Under the pieces are notes generated by a model. The model did not search any database and had not been told where the DNA came from. It saw only the letters and a program-made list of their open reading frames with translations. The position numbers and the translations under genes are program-made. Positions 17,533 through 25,989 of a stretch of DNA of 38,821 nt are shown here, one piece after another (positions within the stretch are counted from its first letter, which is position 1; every line of letters starts with the position of its first letter). The DNA is from Bradyrhizobium acaciae (GTDB lineage Bacteria; Pseudomonadota; Alphaproteobacteria; Rhizobiales; Xanthobacteraceae). The DNA is taken from contig NZ_JACMYK010000067.1 of assembly GCF_020889785.1 (NCBI RefSeq), forward strand, positions 1 through 38,821. The letters are read 5' to 3'.

Positions 17533-19515
17533 ATGAAGAGGATATCGAGCGAAATGCTTTCGAGAGATCACGGCGTAACAGTCGATCCGGTCGCGCTGGA
17601 GAAGAGCATCTCCAAGGCAACCGAAGCGCTGCTCGGCTATCGCCAGTCCGACGGACACTGGGTGTTCGAGCTCGAGGCCGACAGCACCATTCCCGCCGAG
17701 TACATCCTGCTGCGTCACTATCTCGCCGAGCCAATCGACGCAGAACTCGAGGCCAAGCTCGGCAAGTATCTGCGGCGCGTCCAGGGCGCGCATGGCGGCT
17801 GGCCGCTGGTGCATGACGGTCCGTTCGACATGAGCGCGAGCGTGAAGTCGTACTTCGCGCTGAAGATGATCGGCGATTCCGTCGACGCGCCGCATATGGT
17901 GCGGGCGCGCGAGGCGATCCGTTCGCGCGGCGGTGCTTCGGCCAGCAACGTGTTCACGCGCTTCCTGCTCGCGCTCTATGGCGTCGTGACCTGGCGCGCA
18001 ACGCCGGTGCTGCCGATCGAGATCATGCTGCTGCCGATGTGGTCGCCGTTCCACATCAACAAGATCTCCTATTGGGCGCGCACCACCATGGTGCCGCTGA
18101 TGGTGCTTGCCGCGCTGAAGCCACGTGCGAAGAACCCGAAAGGCGTCGGCATCGACGAACTGTTCCTGGAGGATCCGAAATCGATCCGCATGGCGCCGAA
18201 GGCGCCGCATCAGAGCGCGAGCTGGTTCTATCTGTTCCGCTCGCTCGACGCGGTGCTGCGTTTGATCGAGCCGGTGTTTCCCAAGAGCCTGCGCCAGCGC
18301 GCGATCGACGCTGCGCTCGCCTTCACCGAGGAGCGATTGAACGGCGAAGACGGCATGGGCGCGATCTATCCGCCGATGGCCAACATCGTCATGATGTATG
18401 AGGCGCTCGGCAAGGACGAGAATTTTCCGCCGCGCGCCATCACCCGCCGCGGGATCGACAAGCTGCTCGTGATCGGCGACGACGAAGCCTATTGCCAGCC
18501 CTGCGTCTCGCCGGTGTGGGACACCGCGCTGACTTGCCATGCGCTGCAGGAAGTGGGGAGCGACGATGCGCTCGCCAAGGCCAAGCAGGGGCTCGACTGG
18601 CTGAAGCCGCGCCAGGTGCTGGAACTGAAGGGCGATTGGGCGGTCAAGGCGCCGGACGTCCGCCCCGGCGGCTGGGCGTTCCAGTACAACAACGACCACT
18701 ATCCCGATCTCGACGACACCGCCGTGGTCGTGATGGCAATGGACCGCGTGCGGCGTCATACCGGCACCAGGGAATATGACGAGGCGATCGCGCGCGGCCG
18801 CGAATGGATCGAGGGGCTGCAGAGCCGCGATGGCGGCTGGGCCGCATTCGATGTCAACAATCTCGAATACTACCTCAACAACATCCCGTTCTCGGATCAC
18901 GGTGCATTGCTCGATCCGCCGACCGAGGATGTCACCGCGCGATGCATCTCGATGCTGGGCCAGCTCGGCGAGACGACCGAGAGCAGCAAGGCGATGGCGG
19001 ATGGTGTTGCCTACCTGCGCCGCACCCAGCTCGCCGAGGGCTCCTGGTACGGCCGCTGGGGCCTGAATTACGTCTACGGCACCTGGTCGGTGCTCAATGC
19101 ACTAAATGTCGCAGGGGTCGACCGCAACGACCCGATGGTTCGGAAAGCGGTGGATTGGCTGGCGTCAGTCCAGAATCAGGACGGCGGCTGGGGCGAGGAC
19201 GCCGTCAGTTACCGGCTGGATTACAAGGGTTATGAAGTTGCGCCCTCGACCTCCTCGCAAACGGCATGGGCCTTGCTTGGATTGATGGCGGCCGGAGAGG
19301 TCGAAAATCCTGCAGTTGTGCGGGGGGTGGAGTACCTAAAGGCAACACAGACGGAAAAAGGGCTGTGGGACGAGCAGCGATACACAGCTACGGGGTTTCC
19401 GCGGGTATTTTACTTGCGATATCATGGTTACTCGAAGTTCTTTCCGCTCTGGGCGCTGGCGCGGTATCGGAATTTAAGAAGCACCAATAGCAGGGTGGTA
19501 GGGGTCGGGATGTGA
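17533..19515 (+). CDS. shc: Squalene-hopene cyclase
   Basis: A 660-residue class II triterpene cyclase that folds squalene into hopene or diplopterol at the inner membrane (monotopic). The protonating motif is intact as DLDD (Asp392, Asp394, Asp395) in YPDLDDTAVVVMAMD. Several QW repeats are visible: HGGWPLVHDG, RPGGWAFQYNN, RDGGWAAFD, QNQDGGWGEDAVSYR and TATGFPRVFYLRYHGYSKFF. Other family blocks are SPVWDTALTCHAL and GSWYGRWGLNYVYGTWSVL. A start at the second Met, residue 8, is possible. The stop overlaps the start of hpnG (GTGA). Also called hpnF. Confidence 0.98.
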   Translation: MKRISSEMLSRDHGVTVDPVALEKSISKATEALLGYRQSDGHWVFELEADSTIPAEYILLRHYLAEPIDAELEAKLGKYLRRVQGAHGGWPLVHDGPFDMSASVKSYFALKMIGDSVDAPHMVRAREAIRSRGGASASNVFTRFLLALYGVVTWRATPVLPIEIMLLPMWSPFHINKISYWARTTMVPLMVLAALKPRAKNPKGVGIDELFLEDPKSIRMAPKAPHQSASWFYLFRSLDAVLRLIEPVFPKSLRQRAIDAALAFTEERLNGEDGMGAIYPPMANIVMMYEALGKDENFPPRAITRRGIDKLLVIGDDEAYCQPCVSPVWDTALTCHALQEVGSDDALAKAKQGLDWLKPRQVLELKGDWAVKAPDVRPGGWAFQYNNDHYPDLDDTAVVVMAMDRVRRHTGTREYDEAIARGREWIEGLQSRDGGWAAFDVNNLEYYLNNIPFSDHGALLDPPTEDVTARCISMLGQLGETTESSKAMADGVAYLRRTQLAEGSWYGRWGLNYVYGTWSVLNALNVAGVDRNDPMVRKAVDWLASVQNQDGGWGEDAVSYRLDYKGYEVAPSTSSQTAWALLGLMAAGEVENPAVVRGVEYLKATQTEKGLWDEQRYTATGFPRVFYLRYHGYSKFFPLWALARYRNLRSTNSRVVGVGM

Positions 19516-20267
19516 TTGTTGAGGCGGGGGCCGCCGAGTCCGTGGGCAGAATTGATCCTCGGCCGGTACTGATTGTGACTGGATTGGTGCAGGAGGCTCG
19601 CATCGCGGCAGGCCCCGGCATGATCGTGATTTGCAGCTCGAGCGATCCGCAGCAACTCCGTGAACTGCTGGCGACGCTGGATCCGAAGACTTTCCGTGGC
19701 GTGATTTCGTTCGGCGTGGCCGGCGGGCTCGACCCGTCGCTCAAGTCGGGCGACGTCGTGGTCGCGACCGAGGTGATGTCGGGCGATACGCGGTTCCTGG
19801 CCGCATCCGCCCTGAATGAAGAGATGATCGCGAGCGCCGCGCTGAAGCGCCGCAGGATCGTTCGCGGTGGCCTCGCCGGCGTGGAAGAGGTGATTGCAGC
19901 GAAGGCCTGCAAGGCCGCGCTGCGGTCGATTACGGGTGCAGCGGCAGTCGACATGGAGAGCCATATCGCGGCAGCCTACGCCGCCAAAGCAGGCATTCCG
20001 TTTGCCGCGCTGCGCGTGATCAGCGATCCCGCGCATCGGGCGCTGCCGGAGCTTGCGAAATCTGCGGTGAAGCCGAATGGCGACATCGACCTGCGCAAGG
20101 TGCTGCGCGGCATCGCGCGCAATCCGCGCACGCTGCGGGCGCTGGTCTCGACCGGCATCGACTTCAACCGCGCGCTGCGCTCGCTGCGCAGCTGCCGCGG
20201 CTTCCTGCTCGGCAACGACGTGCTGATGCCGGCGGAAGGCGCTCTGATCACGGCGAAGGCAGCCTGA
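19512..20267 (+). CDS. hpnG: Adenosylhopane nucleosidase (hopanoid-associated phosphorylase)
   Basis: A 251-residue nucleosidase/phosphorylase fold enzyme that removes adenine from adenosylhopane (made by HpnH) to give ribosylhopane or its phosphate. Visible blocks are IVTGLVQEARIA (Glu28), SFGVAGGLDPSLKSGDVVVA, AAVDMESHIAAAYA (Glu149) and LRVISDPAHRALP (Asp172). These match the nucleobase- and ribose-binding residues of the MTA/SAH nucleosidase family. It starts with GTG, overlapping the shc stop by GTGA. It is the last gene of the hpnC operon and is followed by a terminator. Its HpnH partner is encoded 4.5 kb away on the other strand. Confidence 0.94.
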   Translation: MIVEAGAAESVGRIDPRPVLIVTGLVQEARIAAGPGMIVICSSSDPQQLRELLATLDPKTFRGVISFGVAGGLDPSLKSGDVVVATEVMSGDTRFLAASALNEEMIASAALKRRRIVRGGLAGVEEVIAAKACKAALRSITGAAAVDMESHIAAAYAAKAGIPFAALRVISDPAHRALPELAKSAVKPNGDIDLRKVLRGIARNPRTLRALVSTGIDFNRALRSLRSCRGFLLGNDVLMPAEGALITAKAA

Positions 20268-20317
20268 TCCGCCGGTCCCGGCCGGGACGGATGTGTCTCG
20301 CCGCATCAAGCTCCAAA

Positions 20318-20353
20318 CAAAAGGCCTGATCGCATCGCGGTCGGGCCTTTTGC
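20318..20353 (+). terminator. Intrinsic terminator of the hpnC-hpnG operon
   Basis: The arms CAAAAGGCC and GGCCTTTTG are perfect, extended inward by weaker pairs (TGATCG with CGGTCG, including G-U). The 3' arm ends in TTTTG. It lies 50 bp after the hpnG stop. Confidence 0.85.
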
Positions 20354-20631
20354 TTTGGTGCCTGGTGGCCCTGCCGATCCGGTTCCGCGTTTGGCCGGGA
20401 CCTGCAAAGCCCCGATATTTGCCGTGGGCCGTGACCCTCGCGCGTCTGCCGTTCCCGCCGCCCGGCACGTAGGCCGATCGCCTCCGGCGACCCGTCGGTC
20501 TGCGCGAGAGGCTCCGCGTCCGGGCGGCTGTCCCCGTCCTGCGGCTACAGCACCCGGAGTCGATGCTTGACAGATCCCGCTATTCGACCTCATATGAATA
20601 ATGATCCTGTATTCATGAATTAAGGTTCACG
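20354..20631. other. Intergenic region upstream of the tetR gene
   Basis: GC-rich sequence of about 210 bp with no supportable gene, followed by an AT-rich stretch from 20565 that holds the promoter and operator of the TetR-led module. TTGACA at 20567-20572 is a perfect -35 box; 17 bp later TCATAT (20590-20595) is a poor -10 candidate. Confidence 0.55.
20594..20616. promoter_or_regulatory. Inverted repeat ATGAATA-N9-TATTCAT, probable TetR operator
   Basis: A perfect 7-bp inverted repeat with a 9-bp spacer, 16 bp before the tetR ATG. It overlaps the end of the likely promoter (TTGACA at 20567). Position, symmetry and size suit an autoregulatory TetR-family operator that would repress the four-gene module. 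Binding is inferred. Confidence 0.6.
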
Positions 20632-21276
20632 ATGGCCATCGCAGCGGTTCGGCTCAATCAGCTCGTCGAGACCAAGGCGCGCATCCTGGATGCCGCCAGG
20701 GAGGCCGTGGCGCTGAGTGGCTGGAAGGACGCCCAGATCGCCCTGATCGCCGCACGGGCCGGCGTGGCAACGGGTAGCGTCTATCGCTACTTCGACTCGA
20801 AGGCGGACCTGTACGCCCAGGTGCTCGCCTTGGTGTCCGAGCGCGAGGTGGCCGTGGTCGCCGCGATCGTCGAGGCCGAGGGATCGGCATCGCAATGCCT
20901 GGTGGACGCGATCTACACCTTCTCGGTCCGGGCGATGCGCGGCCGCCGTCTGGCCTACGCGTTGATCGCCGAGCCCTGTGAACCCGAGATCGATGCGGCG
21001 CGCCTGAAGTACCGCGCGGCCCTGGCCGATCAGATCGCAAGGCTGGTCCGGCGTGGCATCGCCAATGGTGAATTCGTCGAGATCGACGCCAACGTCGCGG
21101 CCTCCTGTGTGACCGGTGCGTTCATGGAGGCGCTGGTCGGTCCGCTGGCGCCCGAAGCGGCTCCCGATTCCGACGCGGCAAAGGCAATCGCGCAATCGAT
21201 CGCGGGGCTGGCCGCGCGCATGCTGTTTCGCCACGCCGCGCCTGAATTGACCCGGATATCGAGGGTCTCCGCATGA
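20632..21276 (+). CDS. TetR/AcrR-family transcriptional regulator
   Basis: A 214-residue one-domain-plus-ligand-pocket repressor. The N-terminal helix-turn-helix covers about residues 15-60 (TKARILDAAREAVALSGWKD; IALIAARAGVATGSVYRYF; SKADLYAQVL). The C-terminal helical domain is variable, so the ligand cannot be predicted. AAGG lies 6-7 nt before the ATG. The gene overlaps the AidB-like acyl-CoA dehydrogenase gene by ATGA, so it is the first gene of the operon it probably controls. The operator candidate is the inverted repeat at 20594-20616. Confidence 0.93.
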   Translation: MAIAAVRLNQLVETKARILDAAREAVALSGWKDAQIALIAARAGVATGSVYRYFDSKADLYAQVLALVSEREVAVVAAIVEAEGSASQCLVDAIYTFSVRAMRGRRLAYALIAEPCEPEIDAARLKYRAALADQIARLVRRGIANGEFVEIDANVAASCVTGAFMEALVGPLAPEAAPDSDAAKAIAQSIAGLAARMLFRHAAPELTRISRVSA

Positions 21277-22961
21277 ATGCGCATGTTGAGCCGGTGGCCG
21301 TCGCGGAAGCGAAAGCCACTCCGTTTGCGACCCACGAAGTCCGCAATCAGGCGCGGCCCGCGACAGGCTTCAATGCGTTCGATGACGACCGCGCGTTGAG
21401 CGGCCTGATCGCAAAGCTGGCGCCGTGGGCGAAGGAGAAGCTATCTGCGCTCGGAGCCCATGCCGGCAGCGAGGCCGCGCAGGAGGCGGCGCGGCTTGCC
21501 AACGAGCACGAACCGACGCTGTTGACCCACGACCGCTACGGCAACCGCAATGATTGGGTCGAATTTCATCCGGCCTGGCATCAATTGATGGCGCTGGCGT
21601 TCCAGAGCGAGGTGCATAGTCTGGCCTGGTCGACGCGCGAACCACATGGCCATCTGGCGCGCGCGGCGCTGAGCTATCTCTGGAATCAGATCGAGAATGG
21701 CGTCGGTTGCCCGACCGGGATGGCTTACGCCGGGATCGCCGGGTTTTCCGGCAAGCCGCAATTCGCGCTGTGGCGGGAGCGGACGCTGACCGCGGACTAT
21801 GATCCGCGCCGGCTTCCGATCGAAGCCAAGCGGGCGGCGGTCATCGGCTATGCGATGACCGAGAAGCAGGGCGGCTCCGACCTGCGCGAGACCCAGACCA
21901 CCGCGCGTTTCGTCGAACGCGGTGCGCATGGCGAGATCTATGCGATCACCGGACACAAATGGTTTTTCTCGGTGCCGGTCGCCGACGGATTCTACACGCT
22001 GGCGCGCACCCAATCCGGTGTCAGCTGCCTGTTCGTGCCGCGCCTGTTGCCGGACGGCAGCGCCAACCGCGTCCACATCCAGCGGCTGAAGGACAAATGC
22101 GGCAACCGCTCGAACGCGTCGAGCGAGATCGAGTACCACGACACCTGGTCGATCCTGGTTGGCGAGGAGGGGCGCGGCATCGCGGAGATCCTCTCGCATG
22201 CGCATCTGACGCGTCTGGATTTCGCGGTCGGCTCCGCCGGGCTGATGCGGCAGGCGTTGAGCCTGGCATTGAACCACGCGCAAACCCGATGCGCGTTCGG
22301 CAGGCCGATGTCCGAGCTTCCGATGCAGCGCAATGTGCTTGCCGATCTCGCACTCGAGAGCGAGGCGGCGATGCTCGGCGCATTCCGCGTCGCGCGTGCG
22401 ACCGACGGTCTGCAGACCAGCGAGCACGAGCGGCTGCTGGCGCGGGTCGCCACCCCCGTCATGAAGTTCTGGAATTGCCAGCGCGCACCGGCCTTCACCT
22501 ATGAGTGCCAGCAGGTGCATGGCGGCAACGGCTTCATCATGGAGAACGCGATGGCGCGGCTCTATCGCGAGGCGCCGCTGAATTCGATCTGGGAAGGCAC
22601 TTCGAACATGATGTGCATGGACGTGCTGCGGGCCATGCAGCGCGATGCGAATTGCCGGGATGCATTCATCGACGAATTGCGCGCGAGCAGGGGCCTCAAC
22701 CCGATCTATGACCGCAGCACGGACGACCTCGCCGATCGCCTGCAGGCCCGATATCCGGACGACGGCCATGCCAGGGCGCTCGTCACCCGCATGGCGTATG
22801 CGTTGCAGGCTGCCGAGATGTTGAAACATGGCGACGCCGCTGCTGCCGATCTGTTCGTGCAGTCGCGGCTTGGCGCGGACAGCGTGCATGTGTTCGGTGC
22901 GCTTCCGTCGTCGGAAGGCCTTGGCCATGTCGTCGCGCGCGCCTCCGTCATTGGTCACTAA
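21273..22961 (+). CDS. AidB-like acyl-CoA dehydrogenase
   Basis: A 562-residue flavoprotein of the AidB branch of acyl-CoA dehydrogenases. AidB signatures are NQIENGVGCPTGMAYA and EKQGGSDLRETQTTA, followed by TGHKWFFSVPVADGFYTLAR, KDKCGNRSNASSEIEY and QQVHGGNGFIMENAMARLYR. The catalytic-base position is conserved in SIWEGTSNMMCMDVLRAM (Glu441). The E. coli relative is induced by alkylation damage and binds DNA, but many AidB-like enzymes in soil bacteria sit in catabolic operons. Here the neighbours (class II aldolase, DUF2520) and TetR control favour a metabolic role. The N-terminal extension of about 25 residues is rich in Ala and Val. It overlaps tetR by ATGA. Confidence 0.88.
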   Translation: MNAHVEPVAVAEAKATPFATHEVRNQARPATGFNAFDDDRALSGLIAKLAPWAKEKLSALGAHAGSEAAQEAARLANEHEPTLLTHDRYGNRNDWVEFHPAWHQLMALAFQSEVHSLAWSTREPHGHLARAALSYLWNQIENGVGCPTGMAYAGIAGFSGKPQFALWRERTLTADYDPRRLPIEAKRAAVIGYAMTEKQGGSDLRETQTTARFVERGAHGEIYAITGHKWFFSVPVADGFYTLARTQSGVSCLFVPRLLPDGSANRVHIQRLKDKCGNRSNASSEIEYHDTWSILVGEEGRGIAEILSHAHLTRLDFAVGSAGLMRQALSLALNHAQTRCAFGRPMSELPMQRNVLADLALESEAAMLGAFRVARATDGLQTSEHERLLARVATPVMKFWNCQRAPAFTYECQQVHGGNGFIMENAMARLYREAPLNSIWEGTSNMMCMDVLRAMQRDANCRDAFIDELRASRGLNPIYDRSTDDLADRLQARYPDDGHARALVTRMAYALQAAEMLKHGDAAAADLFVQSRLGADSVHVFGALPSSEGLGHVVARASVIGH

Positions 22962-22974
22962 GGGTTCCAGTCAA

Positions 22975-23817
22975 ATGCGTCAGACCGAAATGTGCGCCGT
23001 CAACGACGTCAGGGCGATCGTCGGAGAAGAGGAGTGGGCAACCCGGGTCGATCTTGCCGCGTGCTACCGCCTGGTCGCGCTCTATGGCATGACCGACCTG
23101 ATCTACAACCACATCAGCGCGCAGGTCCCGGGGCATCACGATCAATATCTGATCAATCCCTACGGCATGCTCTATGAGGAGATCACGGCGTCGAGCCTCG
23201 TCAAGATCGACATCGAGGGCCGGACGTTGCTGCAGCCCGATCACGGCTACAACGTCAACGTCGCCGGGTTCTATCTGCATGCCCCGATCCATCGGACACG
23301 GCCCGACGTGAAGTGCGTTCTGCATACCCACACCAGGGCAGGCACGGCCGTCAGCGCGCTGGCAGAAGGGCTGCTTCCGCTGTCGCAGACGGCGATGCGG
23401 TTTCACGGCCGGATCGGCTATCATGATTTCGAGGGGCCGGCGATCGATCGCGAGGAATGCGACCGCGTCGTCGCCGATCTCGGCCGCAACAATGCGCTGG
23501 TCCTGCGCAATCATGGCCTCCTGGTCTGCGGCAACACGATTCAGCAGGCGTTCAATGCGATCTACTGGCTGGAGCAGGCCTGCCGGATCCAGGTCGATGC
23601 GCTCGGCTGCGGCCGGCCGCTGCACGCGCCGACCGAGCTGGCGATCGACAACACGGTGACCTGCTTTGCCGGCACCGAGATCACGTTGGACAATGAGCGC
23701 GACACCAATCCGCTGCTGAATGAAGCGGCGCAGAACCTGCAAGCGGGTTACGGCCTGCTGGAATGGCCGGCGCTGCGGCGCAGGCTCGACCGCCTCGATG
23801 GGAGCTACGCGCAATGA
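22975..23817 (+). CDS. Class II aldolase/adducin family protein
   Basis: A 280-residue cytoplasmic protein. Its zinc-binding residues are visible: His117 and His119 in CVLHTHTRAG and His180 in LRNHGLLVCG. The substrate-pocket block is YNHISAQVPG near residue 45. Members act as fuculose- or ribulose-phosphate aldolases or as decarboxylases; other family members have lost activity. The substrate cannot be named. The start is 13 bp after the acyl-CoA dehydrogenase stop, and its stop overlaps the DUF2520 gene (ATGA), so all four genes of the module are on one transcript. Confidence 0.92.
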   Translation: MRQTEMCAVNDVRAIVGEEEWATRVDLAACYRLVALYGMTDLIYNHISAQVPGHHDQYLINPYGMLYEEITASSLVKIDIEGRTLLQPDHGYNVNVAGFYLHAPIHRTRPDVKCVLHTHTRAGTAVSALAEGLLPLSQTAMRFHGRIGYHDFEGPAIDREECDRVVADLGRNNALVLRNHGLLVCGNTIQQAFNAIYWLEQACRIQVDALGCGRPLHAPTELAIDNTVTCFAGTEITLDNERDTNPLLNEAAQNLQAGYGLLEWPALRRRLDRLDGSYAQ

Positions 23818-24716
23818 GCACGTCGCCGGCGGCGTTGCGGATCGGCTTCATCGGCGCCGGCCGCGTCGCGCAGACGCTCGCGCCGGCGTTCGCCCGCGCG
23901 GATTTGAACGTCGCGGCGTTCTACAACCGCGGTCCCGATGCCGCCCAACGGCTCGGATCTCGCGTGCCTTCGGCACGGCCGGTGACGGATGCGCAGCAGG
24001 TGGTGGACAGCTGCGATATGGTTTTCCTGACGGTGAGCGACGATGCAATCCTGCCGGTGTGCCGCGATCTGCGCTGGCAGCCGCGTCATCGCGTGGTCCA
24101 TTGCAGCGGCGCGACTGAGCTCGCGGCGCTCGATCATGCGAAATCCGCGGGCGCCGCAACCGGCGGATTTCATCCGATGCAGATGTTTGCAAATCCCGAC
24201 GTCGCGCTCGAGGGGCTGCGCGGATGCACCGTCGGCATCGAGGCCGAAGGCGACTTCAGGCGCGATCTGGAATGGCTTGCGATCCGCATCGGCTGCGAGC
24301 CGCTGGCGCTGCCGGCCGGCGTGCGGGCGCTCTATCATGCCTCGGCCTACTATGTCGGTCCGTTCCTGATCGCGCTGCTCAAGGAAGGCGTCGAGCTCTG
24401 GAAGAGCTTTGGTGCCAGCGAGACCGACGCGCTGCGTGCGATGACGCCGCTGCTGCGGGGAACCGTTGCAGCCGTTCTCGACGGCGGCCTGGCCAACGGC
24501 ATGGGCGGCTGCGTGGCGCGCGGCGACGTTGGAACGATCCTCAAGCACCTCCGGGCGCTCGACGAGCGCTTTCCATCTTCAGGTGCGTTGTATCGCGAGC
24601 TGGCGCTGCGCAATGTCCCGCTCGGGATCGAGCGTGGCACACTCAGCGCGTCCCGCGCGGCAGAGATCGAGAGGCTGCTGCTGCGGACGAGATTGGAAGA
24701 GCAGGCGGCATCTTGA
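23814..24716 (+). CDS. Rossmann-fold / DUF2520 oxidoreductase-like protein
   Basis: A 300-residue protein with an N-terminal NAD(P)-binding Rossmann domain (RIGFIGAGRVAQTLAPAFA, then FYNRGPDAAQRL) and FLTVSDDAILPVC in the next strand. A C-terminal helical DUF2520 domain follows, beginning around GFHPMQMFANP and including YHASAYYVGPFLIALLKEGV. It resembles 6-phosphogluconate or ketopantoate reductase-like dehydrogenases, so a reductase acting on a product of the neighbouring aldolase is plausible. It is the last gene of the TetR-led module and is followed by a strong terminator. Confidence 0.9.
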   Translation: MSTSPAALRIGFIGAGRVAQTLAPAFARADLNVAAFYNRGPDAAQRLGSRVPSARPVTDAQQVVDSCDMVFLTVSDDAILPVCRDLRWQPRHRVVHCSGATELAALDHAKSAGAATGGFHPMQMFANPDVALEGLRGCTVGIEAEGDFRRDLEWLAIRIGCEPLALPAGVRALYHASAYYVGPFLIALLKEGVELWKSFGASETDALRAMTPLLRGTVAAVLDGGLANGMGGCVARGDVGTILKHLRALDERFPSSGALYRELALRNVPLGIERGTLSASRAAEIERLLLRTRLEEQAAS

Positions 24717-24723
24717 TCCAGCA

Positions 24724-24755
24724 AAAAAGCCCCGGTTCGCTGAACCGGGGCTTTC
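24724..24755. terminator. Bidirectional terminator between DUF2520 and hpnH
   Basis: Stem AAAGCCCCGGTTC with its perfect complement GAACCGGGGCTTT, closed by a 3-nt loop (GCT). The A-run on one side and the T-run on the other fit termination in both directions for these convergent genes. Confidence 0.9.
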
Positions 24756-24782
24756 ATGTCTCTGCATTGGCTCACTCGAGCT

Positions 24783-25943
24783 TCAGGCAGCCGTGGAAGC
24801 CTTCTGCTGCAGCTTGGCAGCGGCGGCCGCAGCTTCGTCGCGGCGGATGTCCGAGAGCTTCTTCTCGACCTGCTCGGCGAAGATGTACTGAGCCGGACGC
24901 TGCTTGGACATGTCGATCTCCGGCGCCATCGGACCTGTGGTCTTGATGCCGCGCAGCGCGACCCACATCGCCTTCAGCGGGTTGTTGATCGCAGCGGTGG
25001 CCGCGGTCGGCTCGTAGCCGCAATGGGCCATACAGTCGGCGCACTTCTCGTACTTGCCGGTGCCGTAGGTGTCCCAATCGGTGGTGTCCATCAGCTCCTT
25101 GAAGGTCTTGGCGTAGCCTTCACCGAGCAGATAACAGGGCTTCTGCCAGCCGAAGATGTTGCGCGCCGGCATGCCCCAGGGCGTGCACTCGTATTCCTGG
25201 TTGCCGGCGAGGAAGTCGAGGAACAGGCCGGAGTGCATGAAATTCCACTTCTTGCCCTTGCCGAGCGCGAAGACGTCGCGGAACAGCTTCTTGGTCTTGG
25301 TGCGGTTGAGGAAGTGCTCCTGGTCCGGCGCACGCTCATAGGCGTAACCCGGCGACATCGAGACGCCGACGCCGAGCTCGGTGGTGAAGTCGAGGAATTT
25401 TGCGATCTCCTCGGCCGGATGGCCGTCGAAAATCGTAGCGTTGACGTTGACCGTGAAGCCGCGCGCCTTGGCCGCCTTGATCGCGGAGACGGCGCGATCG
25501 AACACGCCCTTCTGCGACACCGCCTTGTCGTGATGATCCTTCAGGCCGTCGAGATGCACCGAGAAGAACAGATAGGGCGACGGCTCGAACAGATCGAGCT
25601 TCTTTTCGAGCAGCAGCGCGTTGGTGCACAGCGAGACGAACTTCTTGCGCGCCACGAGGCCCCGCACGATCTCGCCGATCTCCTTGTGGATCAGCGGCTC
25701 GCCGCCGGGGATCGCCACCATCGGCGCGCCGCACTCATCGGCAGCGTCCCAGCATTCCTGCGCAGTCATGCGGCGATTGAGGATCGCATCGGGATAGTCG
25801 ATCTTGCCGCAGCCGACGCAGGCGAGGTTGCAACGGAACAGGGGTTCGAGCATCAGCACGAGCGGATAGCGTTTGCGGCCAAGCAGCTTCTGCTTGATCA
25901 GATAACCGCCGATACGCATTTCCTTGAAGAACGGTATTGCCAT
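24783..25943 (-). CDS. hpnH: Adenosylhopane synthase (radical SAM)
   Basis: A 386-residue radical SAM enzyme that joins the 5'-deoxyadenosyl group to diploptene, giving adenosylhopane, the precursor of all extended C35 hopanoids. The 4Fe-4S motif is CNLACVGC (Cys38, Cys42, Cys45) in LEPLFRCNLACVGCGKIDYP. SAM contacts include IPGGEPLIH. The C-terminal part has conserved Cys in GMPARNIFGWQKPCY and in CADCMAHCGYEP. ATG 25943 gives the family N-terminus MAIPFFKEMRIGGYLIKQKL; an upstream in-frame GTG would add seven residues. It is 46 bp downstream of ispH on the same strand. The C-terminal tail is Ala-rich. Confidence 0.96.
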   Translation of the reverse strand: MAIPFFKEMRIGGYLIKQKLLGRKRYPLVLMLEPLFRCNLACVGCGKIDYPDAILNRRMTAQECWDAADECGAPMVAIPGGEPLIHKEIGEIVRGLVARKKFVSLCTNALLLEKKLDLFEPSPYLFFSVHLDGLKDHHDKAVSQKGVFDRAVSAIKAAKARGFTVNVNATIFDGHPAEEIAKFLDFTTELGVGVSMSPGYAYERAPDQEHFLNRTKTKKLFRDVFALGKGKKWNFMHSGLFLDFLAGNQEYECTPWGMPARNIFGWQKPCYLLGEGYAKTFKELMDTTDWDTYGTGKYEKCADCMAHCGYEPTAATAAINNPLKAMWVALRGIKTTGPMAPEIDMSKQRPAQYIFAEQVEKKLSDIRRDEAAAAAAKLQQKASTAA

Positions 25944-25989
25944 TAGAGGATTTTCTTTCTGCACTTATTCAAAGGGAAGTGGGTTCAGA

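Noticed and set aside
16222..18900. Minus-strand open frame of 892 codons
   Set aside because: It is antisense to hpnE and shc. Its product is rich in Arg, His, Ala and Asp with no family motif. Long antisense frames are expected in high-GC coding DNA.
20306..20593. Minus-strand frame of 95 codons upstream of tetR
   Set aside because: Ala/Gly/Arg-rich composition without a ribosome-binding site, overlapping a terminator.
21441..22958. Minus-strand open frame of 505 codons
   Set aside because: Antisense to the AidB-like gene, which has complete family motifs.
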